Below, one piece after another: positions 34,491 through 45,300 of a stretch of 58,873 bases of DNA. The stretch's first letter is position 1; each line of letters begins with the position of its first letter. The notes under the pieces are model-generated. The model searched no databases and had not been told where the DNA came from. It saw only the letters and a program-made list of their open reading frames with translations. The DNA lies in the NCBI GenBank assembly GCA_016841905.1, contig JAENYF010000019.1, positions 1-58,873 of the forward strand, given 5' to 3'. The position numbers were made by a program, and so were the translations under genes. This DNA is from Desulfoscipio geothermicus. Lineage in GTDB: Bacteria; Bacillota; Desulfotomaculia; Desulfotomaculales; Desulfallaceae.

Positions 34491-34695
34491 TATTTCCGGA
34501 CGGCGATCATCGTTACCTTGTTGATCAGGGTGAAGTTGTTATTGAAACCGGCAATGAAAATGGTCTATCTCTCCAGCAAAAGCGTGAAATCTTAACAGCT
34601 TTTCCTGAACTCACAGAATACGTCGATAAGACTGGTGCTGTGTGGCTAAATAACACCCTCATTTTTCATATATCGCCAGCACCCGCATGGCATAT
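34491..34695 (+). pseudogene. C-terminal fragment of an unidentified protein
   Basis: An open frame VFPDGDHRYLVDQGEVVIET continues GNENGLSLQQKREILTAFPE and on to WHIRKY before a stop near 34695, without a start. The beginning is shared with the copy at 32609. I do not recognise the family. It ends inside the 3' end of the WYL gene on the other strand. Confidence 0.3.
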
Positions 34696-35675
34696 TCGCA
34701 AATATTAGCTTTAAGCCAGTCCGGTTCCAGCACTTCCACCATATTTCCCCACTGCATAATCCAGGTGGTGAGCTCCGCAATACCGCAAACCTCAAAAGAA
34801 ATAACGACAGTGCCATTGATTAATTCTGCTTCGATAACTTGAGAAGGGTGGTAAATAAGTTTTTTAACCCTATGAGCAACTGCGGGGTTAAATCTTAACC
34901 TGACCCGGCAAACCTCTCCATCATTGATAACTCCCCAGCTATTGGCCATAAAATCTTTTAATGAAAAATCAGCGGGGTACTCGTAGTGTTCAGAAGTATA
35001 GGGGAAGATGTCTGTTATTTGATCAACCCGGAAAACGCGCAGGTCCTTTCTGGTTAGGCAGTAAGCAACCAAATACCAGTTGTGCCTTTTACAGATTAAA
35101 CCGTAGGGTTCAACGACTCGCTGGGTGTTCTGCCGGCTGTGGGCTGCAAAATACCAGATTTTCACCCGGTAACAATCCCGCAAAGCCTGTACCAGCTTGT
35201 CAAAAATTTCGCTTACCCTAGCCGGTTCGGCGAGCTGTTCTTCCACTAAGTAAATGCGCTCCTGCAGTTGCTCCACCGGCAGGCTTTGGGGTGAGTATTT
35301 ATATTTAAACAACGTACTGACAAGGGCATCCTTTATTTCATTAGTATGCCCGGCCAGGGCCGAGCCTTTTTGCTGCAGCAGGCTTAGTAAAATGATTAGC
35401 GCTTTTTCCGGGCTGATAGACGGTAAATAACCGGCATCCAGACGGTAAAGACCTTTATTAACGCCTTTATTTACGGATGTGCTCTTTTCCGGTCTAATCA
35501 GGGGGATGCCCATTTCATTTTCTATCTGTTCCAGATAACGGAGGATACTTTTCGTGGTTACCGCACAGGCTTTGGCCATCTCGGATAAGGTCACGCCACC
35601 GTAAGGGCTTCTTTTGTTTAAAAGTGCAATTACTTTGGCAATGCGCAGGGCTTTAGTGCTATCGGATTTGGACAA
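34659..35675 (-). CDS. WYL-domain transcriptional regulator
   Basis: 338 residues from TTG 35675 with GGGGG upstream. An N-terminal HTH (residues 10-60: LNKRSPYGGVTLSEMAKACA, VTTKSILRYLEQIE) is followed by the WYL domain (about 165-245: KIWYFAAHSRQNTQRVVEPY, RHNWYLVAYCLTRKDLRVFR) and a C-terminal WCX-like region (EVLEPDWL). WYL regulators bind nucleic-acid ligands and often control defence islands. It lies 3 kb from the helicase/McrBC-like cluster but on the other strand. Confidence 0.92.
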   Translation of the reverse strand: MSKSDSTKALRIAKVIALLNKRSPYGGVTLSEMAKACAVTTKSILRYLEQIENEMGIPLIRPEKSTSVNKGVNKGLYRLDAGYLPSISPEKALIILLSLLQQKGSALAGHTNEIKDALVSTLFKYKYSPQSLPVEQLQERIYLVEEQLAEPARVSEIFDKLVQALRDCYRVKIWYFAAHSRQNTQRVVEPYGLICKRHNWYLVAYCLTRKDLRVFRVDQITDIFPYTSEHYEYPADFSLKDFMANSWGVINDGEVCRVRLRFNPAVAHRVKKLIYHPSQVIEAELINGTVVISFEVCGIAELTTWIMQWGNMVEVLEPDWLKANICEYAMRVLAIYEK

Positions 35676-35757
35676 AAAACTACCCCCTTAGAATGGGATT
35701 TTACACCTTTCCAGGGAGATACGACCAAACGTGGCTATTTTCCTTCTTTTATGAAGT

Positions 35758-36759
35758 TTATTTGCAGAATATATAGCGGTCTAAACCTCGCACCCAGCCG
35801 GTCCAAGAATCTTCGGGATTTTCACGGCTCTTCACTGCTGTTTTGAACATATCCACCGCTGTATCCATCATATCCAGATGGTGTAGGATGGCGGCTTCAA
35901 GGAACTTGGGCCTTTTAGGGGACTGCCACTCGTACTGACCGTGGTGGCTGACAATCATGTGCAGCAGCTTAAGTCTCAGTATTTCCGGGAAGTCTGTTAA
36001 CTGGTTAATATATTTATCCAACAGCTGCGCGCCCAGTACGATGTGCCCGAGTAAGTGCCCTTCGTCGGTAAAACTGATACCGGTGTGAAAACTATATTCC
36101 TCAACTTTGCCCAGATCATGGAGCAACGCGCCGGTTATAAGCAAGTCCCGGTCCAGCGAAGGATAAACAATGGCCATTTGCTCAGCAGCGCCGGCCATGC
36201 CCAGGCTGTGTTCCAATAGTCCCCCGATGGTGGCGTGGTGATTGCGCTTGGCAGCGGGAGCTGTGATGAAGGCATAAAAGAAAGCTTCATCCGATACAAT
36301 TAACGAGAGTAAATTTTTTAAGTGTAAGTTCTGCAGGGAGTCAAGCACCGCTGCTAGTTTGGCCTGGGCTGTGGCCAGGTCCATTTTGCTGGAGGGGATA
36401 AATCTCCTGGGGTCTGTATCTCCTTCCGGGCAAACCGTCAAGGTTGCTATTTGTATTTGCAGCTTGCCGTTATATTCAGTTACCTGTCCCTGTAATATAA
36501 CAACATCACCAACTTTACAGTTTGCATAAATCTCATCCGGGTTCTCCCAAACCCGGCCTTCAATTTGACCGGTACTGTCACCCAGGACAACAGCCAGATA
36601 GTGTCCTGTGCCGCTGCGCAAAGGCAGCAGTTTCTTTACCTGTAAGGCAAAAGTACCTCTTACTTCTTGACCCAGTCTCATCTGCTCAATGAATATTTCC
36701 GGCAATAGAACCATCTCCAATTTATTTTCTCCTGCGCCCGCGCTTTTGGTTGTAGACAT
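35758..36759 (-). CDS. yhaM: YhaM-type 3'-5' exoribonuclease (OB fold + HD domain)
   Basis: 333 residues. N-terminal OB-fold region (about 25-115: GTGHYLAVVLGDSTGQIEGR) and a C-terminal HD phosphohydrolase domain: HHATIGGLLEHSLGM, ITGALLHDLGKVEEY (the HD pair), HMIVSHHGQYEW and LEAAILHHLDMMD. Length and order match B. subtilis YhaM/Cbf1 (314). It trims RNA 3' ends and DNA. The first 38 bp overlap the end of a broken VWA gene, which suggests that the two were once translationally coupled. Confidence 0.93.
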   Translation of the reverse strand: MSTTKSAGAGENKLEMVLLPEIFIEQMRLGQEVRGTFALQVKKLLPLRSGTGHYLAVVLGDSTGQIEGRVWENPDEIYANCKVGDVVILQGQVTEYNGKLQIQIATLTVCPEGDTDPRRFIPSSKMDLATAQAKLAAVLDSLQNLHLKNLLSLIVSDEAFFYAFITAPAAKRNHHATIGGLLEHSLGMAGAAEQMAIVYPSLDRDLLITGALLHDLGKVEEYSFHTGISFTDEGHLLGHIVLGAQLLDKYINQLTDFPEILRLKLLHMIVSHHGQYEWQSPKRPKFLEAAILHHLDMMDTAVDMFKTAVKSRENPEDSWTGWVRGLDRYIFCK

Positions 36760-37669
36760 TGTAACTCATTTGCTTACGCGTTTCCTTATTGTAAAGAGGC
36801 TCGGACATCAGGTCCAGGTTTTGGTGGTGCTCTTTTACCTCCTCAACTATATCACAATCCTCGTACATATCTGCCAACTGACTCAAATATTAAATTTGAT
36901 TTTTTAAGGCCCAATGGCTACCCTCATAATCGCCTTGGTCGGCCAACCGGATGGCCTCTTCTTTAGCCTCGGCAGAGCGGAACAACTCCACTTGCTTGAT
37001 CACTTCGAAATTATCGATAGGACTATCGCCCGTCCTGTTTTGGAAATTAACCCCAAAGCCGGGCTGCAGGCTTACTAAAGCCAGGTTTTCTCTGACGTCG
37101 GCATACTCCACTGCTAAGTCCAGCAGGTGGTGGTTACCCTCTTCCTGTGATGCAATAAGCAGCTCAATAAGCATAATTTTTGTCTCAACGCTATACATGT
37201 CCGGCAGGCTGACCGATATCCCGCTGCTGGTGGTGCAAGGATAGCCCAGCACGCCGGTTAACCTGTACTGGGGGGCCTGACTGTAACCTGACAGTAAGGT
37301 TCTGGGCTACTGTGCTGAGCAAGCCGGTCAGCTCCTGCTCGAAAATACCGGGGATCTGTTCGGGTGATTGAATATAGTAGAAGTTACCACGGCCGGCCTC
37401 AGCCATCGCCATCAATAAATCTTCTTCAAAGTCCTCGCCCAGGCCGAAAGTGGAAAGGGTAATATCGCCGGATTGCTGTGTTCCTTCTCGATCATCGCGT
37501 ATCTTTCCTCTGGTCCCTGGCAAAGTACGCTGCCGCTTCTTTTAAAAATAGCTTCTGTGACCGTTAGCTTCTCAGCATTAATTTGTTCTACATAAGCAAC
37601 TTTCGTATCTCTGTCATAATAATTTGCCATGTCGACACCTCCTGATGGCTTCTCTTTATTATTGTCCAT
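36722..37669 (-). pseudogene. Broken von Willebrand factor A (VWA) domain gene
   Basis: Read on the minus strand, pieces in different frames keep one order. They are QGPEERYAMIEKE (from 37669), then GDITLSTFGLGEDFEEDLLM and EQIPGIFEQELTGLLSTVAQ, then VSLPDMYSVETKIMLIELLI. A final piece, after an in-frame TAA at 36890, reads QLADMYEDCDIVEEVKEHHQ to a stop at 36722. The VWA part is that of secreted or cytosolic VWA proteins paired with surface or phosphatase genes. Two frameshifts and one nonsense codon make it non-functional. The N-terminal MIDAS part is absent. Confidence 0.7.
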
Positions 37670-37735
37670 CTTCTCGGTGTCCGCTAGTAGGTTACCACAT
37701 CATATGGCAGGGTGTTCATGACGGTCTTCCCTATA

Positions 37736-37768
37736 AAGCCTACATTGTTTCTATGTAGGCTTTTTTTT
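37736..37768 (+). terminator. Intrinsic terminator
   Basis: AAGCCTACAT (37736-37745) pairs with ATGTAGGCTT (37753-37762) and continues into T37761-37768. No plus-strand gene ends in front of it; it may insulate the downstream cluster. Confidence 0.75.
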
Positions 37769-37863
37769 GAACACATACTTATCTCATAATTTACAAAATT
37801 TAACCCGATAATTCTATCATTAGTAACCATAAAATATAGTATTTTTAAAAATCTCGACCAGTT

Positions 37864-37894
37864 TTGACAAATTTTTATTATTACAAAGTATACA
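37864..37894 (+). promoter_or_regulatory. Probable promoter of the helicase/McrBC-like cluster
   Basis: TTGACA (37864-37869) and TATACA (37889-37894) with a long 19-nt spacer. A short hairpin CCTCT...AGAGG follows at about 37911-37930. The first gene starts 117 bp after the -10 box. Confidence 0.5.
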
Positions 37895-38010
37895 ATAGAT
37901 TTAATAAATATCCTCTTTAATGTAAGAGAGGTTAACAGCCCTTTTTATTAAGTAAAATATCATTTTCTGGGTTTACTTTAAGCCGTAAGAAATAACGGAG
38001 GATTTTGTAG

Positions 38011-38865
38011 ATGGATGAAGATAAATTACAGCATGAGCAATCGAGTGGTGTAAATAATTATATATTCAACGAACAGAATGAAATAGCAATAGGAAACACA
38101 ACAAACCTGTCAGACGATATAGAACCAATCATCGAAGACATGCTGTTATTTGCCTCAAATCTTCGCGAAGCTATCGAAAAACAGCAGCAATCAATATTAG
38201 ACTTACAGACATATGTTACCAAACTTAACAACAAAACAATAGAGCAACAATTATTAATTGATGCTCTGCAGAAAAAAGAAACTGAATTTAGAGAAATAAT
38301 CCAAAGTAAACAACGTAAAATTATTGAATTACAGCAGTACTATTATGATCTACTAGTCGATAAAACACAAGAAATAGATATAATGGATCATATTTTAACC
38401 ACAAGGGAAACTGACTTGGTTAAGTTAACTAGTGAATTGGAGATTGTAAATCATGAACTAAAAAGCACAAATGAATTGCTAACCGTAAAGGAAAAACTTC
38501 TAGTCAAAATAAATAAGGAATTCGATTCAGCAGATAAAGATTTAAAGATTAAAAATAAGAAGCTTCAGAAGACTGAAGCTGACCTGGCTAATGTAACGGA
38601 TGAATTGGCAAAGGCAAATCAAGAATTAACAAATAGAAGTATTCTACTTGCTGAAAAAGAAGAAGCGTTTAATGCTATTAGACAGGAATTAGAATTATTA
38701 AAGCAAGAAAAAGCAAATGAAAGGCGATCACTCATTGAGTTTAACAAGGTTAAAGAAAGCATGCGTAATATAATGCAACTGCTTCGGGGAAATAAAGATT
38801 CGGAGTTTATAGAAAGCGTTAACCCATTACATAAACAATCAAGCTTTAAGAAAGACCAGAAATAA
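38011..38865 (+). CDS. Coiled-coil protein, first gene of the defence-like cluster
   Basis: 284 residues; ATG 38011 with GGAGG 10 nt upstream. After 45 polar residues the protein is almost entirely coiled coil (about 45-260), rich in Glu, Lys, Leu and Asn, with heptads such as LTSELEIVNHELKSTNELL. No enzymatic motif, signal peptide or membrane helix. It is 21 bp ahead of the next gene. Coiled-coil partners next to AAA+/nuclease modules often act as sensors or assembly scaffolds; that role is inference here. Confidence 0.75.
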   Translation: MDEDKLQHEQSSGVNNYIFNEQNEIAIGNTTNLSDDIEPIIEDMLLFASNLREAIEKQQQSILDLQTYVTKLNNKTIEQQLLIDALQKKETEFREIIQSKQRKIIELQQYYYDLLVDKTQEIDIMDHILTTRETDLVKLTSELEIVNHELKSTNELLTVKEKLLVKINKEFDSADKDLKIKNKKLQKTEADLANVTDELAKANQELTNRSILLAEKEEAFNAIRQELELLKQEKANERRSLIEFNKVKESMRNIMQLLRGNKDSEFIESVNPLHKQSSFKKDQK

Positions 38866-38886
38866 ATTTCTTAAGATAGGTAGTCG

Positions 38887-41800
38887 ATGGTTGTGAAAAT
38901 TGATTATGCTAAGCATGAACGGCTGTCAGAAATAGATAAAAGCTTTGCTGCTCAAATAAGTGAGAAAGAAATTCGTTTATTAGGAGATTTGCTAATAACT
39001 CAAGAGCAATTTGACGAATTAACAGACCTTATAAGACACGTTATTCTAACTAATCAAAAGGCCATCCAAGTCAAATATGCTCTAGCCACAGCCATTTTTT
39101 TAGTTTGGTGTAGTGTATACTATTATAAAGACGGCACTTTTTGGGATCCTATTTTTTCAAAATTGAAGATCCCTTATAGCCTAAAGAAAGCCGAATTTTT
39201 AGGTGAAACGTTCCTAAAGGTTTCAAATAAATTTGGACTTCAGCAGATCTCAGCCACTGAAAGAACTAAAAAATATATGACCCCAATATTAATGCATGGC
39301 TATATAAGCGATTACTATGCCGGCAAGCTCCTTGACTACTTAAATGCAATCTATACGACATATTTAAAATATAATGTTACAGAACAAGCAATGGCAAGCC
39401 TATGGACTGACCTATTTAATTTGCATACTGAACAGATTTCTATTAAAAGCGAAATTGAAAAACTAGAAAAGCAAGAAAATCAATTAAAGTTAGCTATTCA
39501 GAAATACTCTGTTCCAGATAATTTACACAATATAAATCGGCTGATGCTCACTGAACATGAAGAAAATATATCTCAATTAAAACAAAATATTACTAACATA
39601 TTACCAAAGCTTAGTGAGCTTGATGAAGAAATCGAGCGCTATCAAATGATTGAAAAGGAATTAAAAGAATTCCAATGCATATTAGAAGAAATTAAGACTA
39701 TTGATCCGGCAGGATGGGCGGATGCTGCTTTAGAGAAATTAGTTCAGTTTCAACTGGAGAGTTCAGAATTAGTTAAGCACAAACTAGGGTACTTTAATGA
39801 ACAAAAAATTCACACAATTACAGAAAACAAGCACTTTGAAAGCCAATATGCTATAGAAACGGAAAAGATCAGAACGATAAAAACTAATATTTTTTACACT
39901 GGGGAAAGGCAAGGCAGAAGAAGGTTGGTCAATCTTAAATGACTTCCAGGAATTAAAGAAATCATTAGAAGTTGTCCAAGCTAAACTGATACAGAGACGG
40001 GAAATGCATCAGATGGAAGACTCTATAGAAAATTTAACCGTAAAACAAATTTTAACAACTTCATTAACACATCTAGCAGATGAAAATCCCGCACATTTTC
40101 AATTATTTATTAAGAGTACATTGAGAATGATTGATAGTGTGTCGAAAAACCAAATTATAGATGAAACTGATGAAACACACCGTATGTATAAACCGGTATA
40201 CCGCTGGTGGAATAGTTTAGGCAAAGAAAAAAAGAAACCGTCTGTAAAACCATCTTCAACTGATGAAATAGCTCAAAATGGACATATGCGTAAACTACAT
40301 AGCAATTGGCGATTAGAACGGCCAAAACTGCGTCAACCATCTCTAATCTACGATACGGTTGGACGTAATCTATATCTTAAAATACCTGAGCAGCAGTTAG
40401 CAGCACCAAAGGCTTTCTACGAAGAACCACATTTCATTTTAGAATATTCAGATTCACAGGAAAAAATAGTAGTAAATTACGTTATCGGAAAAAATAAAAT
40501 GTTGATACAGGAACAAAAAGTCTGTATCAATAGATCAGACATTAAACATTTAACCTTCCGGTGGCTTAGTATATCTGAATATTGGCCAATAAGCATAGAA
40601 CCGGTCATGTTATTTAATGATAAAACACAAGTTATGTTTGACCAAATTATGCCTAATGGTTATTACTACATTTTAGCACAAAAAAATTGGCAAACAGACG
40701 CACAACATATAATTGACCAATACGTTGGCGGACCTGATGATTACAGGATATATGAAGTCAAAATGGAAGAGTCGGAAATTAAATTTTGGTTGGATACTGC
40801 CAATAACTGTGAAACCTTGACTATTCAGTCTAGTCAATTTACAGGGATTGAATTAAAGGGAATTCAGTTTGTATCCGGTGTATTCATGGAAGGAACGCCG
40901 GTATGTTATGCTGCTTCGCCAGTAATGACGATTGGATACCAAACAATAGATACTCACCAACTAACGTTTTCTTTGTTTTATCAAGGAGTACTGCATATAC
41001 AAAGTCCAATTCACGTTATTTTTAACAAATATGGTAAGCAAATCTCACCACATGCGGCAGAGCTGGAATTAGAAAAAATAATCAACCAAAGGGTTCAACC
41101 CAATGTCGAAAAGATTCAAATTTCTATTACCGATCAACAGGATAAGGTGATATTTGGCAGATCCTTTTGCCGGGTAAGAGGTTTAAGTTTTACTTACAAC
41201 ACCTCAGAAATAGTCGTCAAAGTCCCTGCTGGAGCCCTTTTACAGCATCCTTATTCAATACAAGATGGCACCACTTACCATATTCCTATATCAGAGCAAT
41301 CCTTGACTGAAGTGGAAATCTATTTTAACCGATTTGGATGGAAGACTTTTCAATTAGAAACACCTATAGTGCAATATGAACTTAGAAACATTGAAAACCA
41401 AAAGCTGAACATTCCACTATGTTTATTGTATTCAGAAGCCGATAATCTCAAAGAGATTTATGTTGACTGGTCTACTTCAAGTGGCATCCCGGAGAAAGTC
41501 ATCCTTTTCGATGATGCGGAAAACTTAGTTAGTACCTTTAATCTTAGAAACGGCCAGGCAAGTGCACAACTAATTGGTTTTTACGATATCATTCGGGATT
41601 TGGCCGTTAACAGAAAAATTTATTTTCGTTGGGAAAGTAAAACCCGTATTTCACCAAATTTCTTACTGTTAGAAGTATTTCATAAGGTAGAAGTTACGGA
41701 ATGCACACTATTCCAGACAGAAAATGAAATGGATAACTTATTTGAAATTGGATATAAACTAAATTTTCCTTATTCCGGGCAGCTTATTATTCGTGTACGT

Positions 41801-42394
41801 GAAACAGAAAACTCAAATAATATTCTGCTTAATCAGGCCATAACGGATAATCCTTGTTATGTATATATTAATAAAGATGATACCACTGCTAATCTACTTA
41901 CCTTTGAATTATTTTATATGGAAAGTATTAAAAGCATTTTTGAAAACATAGAACAAGAAATAATTTGCTGGGAACGCGAAGAAAAAAGGATTCTAAAAAA
42001 AGCGGTAGTCAAAGAAATTTTAAAACGTGGACTGTTGATTAAAGCTTTTAATTACGAGCATAAGCAACACCTACTGCAGGATACATTTTGCATTGAACAA
42101 ATAACGATAGAAAACAAACATTTTGCAGAAGAAGAGATTTTTACAGGTATTTTTAAAGGCAAGAAAATTTCTACCGAGGTATATTTTTGTTTGGATATTG
42201 AAACACAAAAACTTCCTTTTTTGATTGATACTGACTATGATGGCGTACAATATCATCCCGTTACTGGCGAACTTTTTTGGGAATGCCGGAGCGATCCTGA
42301 AATTATGGCACCACTTGATGATTTGGAATATCTGATCAAGGAGGACACAGTTTATGAACCTAAATCCGGTGCTTTCATCGCAAAAGATTTTTGA
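38887..42394 (+). CDS. Large defence-associated protein, apparently split by one frameshift
   Basis: Two frames belong together. The first (38887-39942, 351 aa) has a helical N-terminal domain with FLVWCSVYYYKDGTFWDP and YMTPILMHGYISDYYAGKLL, then a coiled coil. Its last residues (GERQGRRRLVNLK) are nonsense. The frame of the second ORF is open from about 39896, where it reads KGKAEEGWSILNDFQELKKS into the ATG at 40004, and continues to 42394. Rejoined, the protein has about 1169 residues; the second half is beta-rich with no known enzyme motif. It overlaps the helicase gene by 41 bp. The size and pairing recall DruH, which precedes DruE in type III Druantia, but I cannot confirm homology. 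A sequencing indel near the T6 run at 39890-39895 is as likely as true decay. Confidence 0.6.
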
Positions 42395-45300
42395 AAAATA
42401 TGTCAGTTATATCACCACAACATTTAGATTAAAAGATGAATCGTTAAATCAACAGATTAATTCAGCATTAAATGATAAGTTTAGATTTTCCAAAGGACCA
42501 ATAATCGAGGCAACCCCACCTTTTAAAACAGGGAAGAGCCTACAACAACTAATAGATGAAGGTATCCTCACAAGCTCTTTTACAGAGCTAAAAGCAGCTT
42601 CACTGCCAATGGATAGAAACTTGTATCTGCATCAAGAAAAAACCATAATGAAAATTTGCCAAGAACATCGTAACGCCGTTGTGGCAACAGGAACAGGCAG
42701 TGGTAAAACTGAAGCCTTTATCATCCCCATTTTAAATCACCTTTTAACTGAAAAACAAAATCATAAACTTACCCCTGGTGTTCGAGCCTTACTGTTATAC
42801 CCCATGAATGCATTGGCCAACGACCAGATGAAGAGGTTGCGTGAACTTTTAAAAAATTGTCCGGAGATCACTTTTGGCATATATACAGGTGAAACAGAAG
42901 AAAAATATCGAGCAGCTTATGATAAATTTCAACGGATGCATCAGCAACCTCCGCTTCCTAATGAATTGATTTCCCGTGAACAGATGAGAGAAAGCCCACC
43001 ACAAATACTCTTAACCAACTATGCTATGCTAGAATACCTAATGCTGCGTCCAGCTGACAACATATTTTTTCAGGGTCCCTATTCAAATTGTTGGAAATTT
43101 ATAGTTATCGATGAAGCTCACACGTACACAGGTGCAAAAGGAATTGAAATGGCTATGCTTATTGCCCGTTTAAAGAGCACTATTGGCATAGAAGAAGGTC
43201 AACTTACCTGTATTATGACTAGCGCATCTCTCGGGAACGGCCAAGATGATTTTAGCCTGGTTGCAGATTTTGCCTCCAAAATATATCGGGAGCCGTTTGA
43301 ACCCGGAGACGTGATCGGTGCCACCAAAAGAACCTTTACTCATTCAGCTATTTGGGGAATTCCAGAACCAAATTTATATAAAAATATCAATCTGTGGTTA
43401 GCTTCTGTTGGTAAAGATAAGCAGGAACTGCGCAAAATTTTAGTGGAATGTCAAGTACCCGAAACGGCCATCGAACAGGCTTACCCTAAAGAAAATACGT
43501 ATGCGGATGGAGCATTATACCTCATCATGTCAGGTGATGGGCGTGTTGATCAAACTATCCGTAGTTTAGTTGATGGACCAATGGCTTTGGAAGAACTGGC
43601 TCAAAAGCTATTCCCAAACGACGAGCAGGCATCTTTAAATACCGCTCATCTCATTGACTTATGTAATCGGTTGCGCCGCCATGAGTATGAGCACTCTCTA
43701 TTACCGGCAAGATATCATTATTTAGTAAAAGCACTGGAGGGAGCCTTCATTGTTTTTACTGAACAGCCGAAAGTCTATTTGAGTCGCATTAACCAGGTAA
43801 CCATAGATCAAATGGATTATAAAGCTTTTGAAATTGGAGCCTGCAATAAGTGCAATAGCTTATACCTTGTTGGTGAGGTTTCACCGGGTAAAGATAAACC
43901 TTATCTTTACCTTTCTGAAACAAAAAACAGATATGCTGACGCTGAAAATGCTAACCTTGAATACTTTGCCTTACTTGAACAAGAAAATGAAATTGATCAG
44001 GAAAATGAAGATGTACTTTTAGAAAGTACACAGTTAAAAATACCACCTTTTTCAGTTTACCGACTGTGTGTGTACTGCGGTGCTATCCAACAGGATAATG
44101 GTACACCTATCTGTGATTGTGTCCACTCTAAAACAGTCCGCTTGTTAAAAGTTAACCATAAGAACCAAAAGGTCCACAAATGTGGGATTTGTGGTTCAAT
44201 TAATCCAATTTACAATATTGTCAGACGATTCTTTTTATCTGAAGATGCTGTTTCGAGCGTTTTGGCCACTACACTATATCAGGAACTGCCAAACAAACAG
44301 AAGGCTCAAGTGCACAATGACACTATGAAAAATGATCTCTTTGGATTTTTAGATAATGATACCGCAGATACACTAAAAACTGTTAATAGTCATAAACAAT
44401 TACTTGTTTTCTCAGACAGTCGGCAAAATGCGGCCTACTTTGCGCCTTATCTTAGCCGCACCTATAATGATTTGTTGATCAAAAATGCTATGGTTCGAAC
44501 TATTGAGTCACAGCATGACTTATGCATTGCGAACCGTTGGACCCTGGACGACTATTATTACCGAATCGATCGGTACGTTCGGGAAACAGCTTTTAGCAGC
44601 GCATCGGTGGAAACGTTGCGACGTGATATCTGGAAATGGATCATGCGTGAGTTTGCCTTTGTTTCTGGGGCCAATTCATTGGAAAATTTGGGACTTATTC
44701 ATTTTCAACCGAATTTTGATGGTGTTCCCGTAATTGATAATATATGGAGAATACCAGATTTAAAGAAATTTGGTTTTAAACAGGAAGAATTACCTATCTT
44801 ATATGAATATATTTTAGATCAGTTTAGAGTTAATCGGGCAATTGAATATCCCGAGTATGTATCTCCGCAAGATCCTGATTTTGCACCTCAAAATCAGCAG
44901 GGAGGTTTTTGGCGTCAAAAGCCAATAGGTGATGTACGATTCCCTCGAGGCTATTCATTAAAATCATGGTTGCCGGCACATGAACATTTTTCCAACATTA
45001 GAATGGATTTTTTAAAGAAAGTTTTATCTGCAGGAAGTGCTGAGGTGCAAAAGTCAACAGTCCAAGAGCTGTTGGATATTTTATGGGAATCAATGACCGA
45101 TTTAAGAAGTCCATTAGTTAAATATATAAAAAATGAGCTGCTTCCCAAGCTAGGAAAAATCTATAAACTTGATCCTCAAATATATTGCGTAGCACCAGGA
45201 ATGAATAATCCTGATGTAACCTATTATCAATGCGATACTTGTTTTAAAATATCAAAAACAAATTTACGTGATGTATGCCCAACTTACCGATGTGAAGGTA

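Noticed and set aside
38011-38865. Considered as an SMC/condensin (Wadjet) component
   Set aside because: It has only coiled coil and no Walker A or B motif, and no Jet-type partner genes follow.
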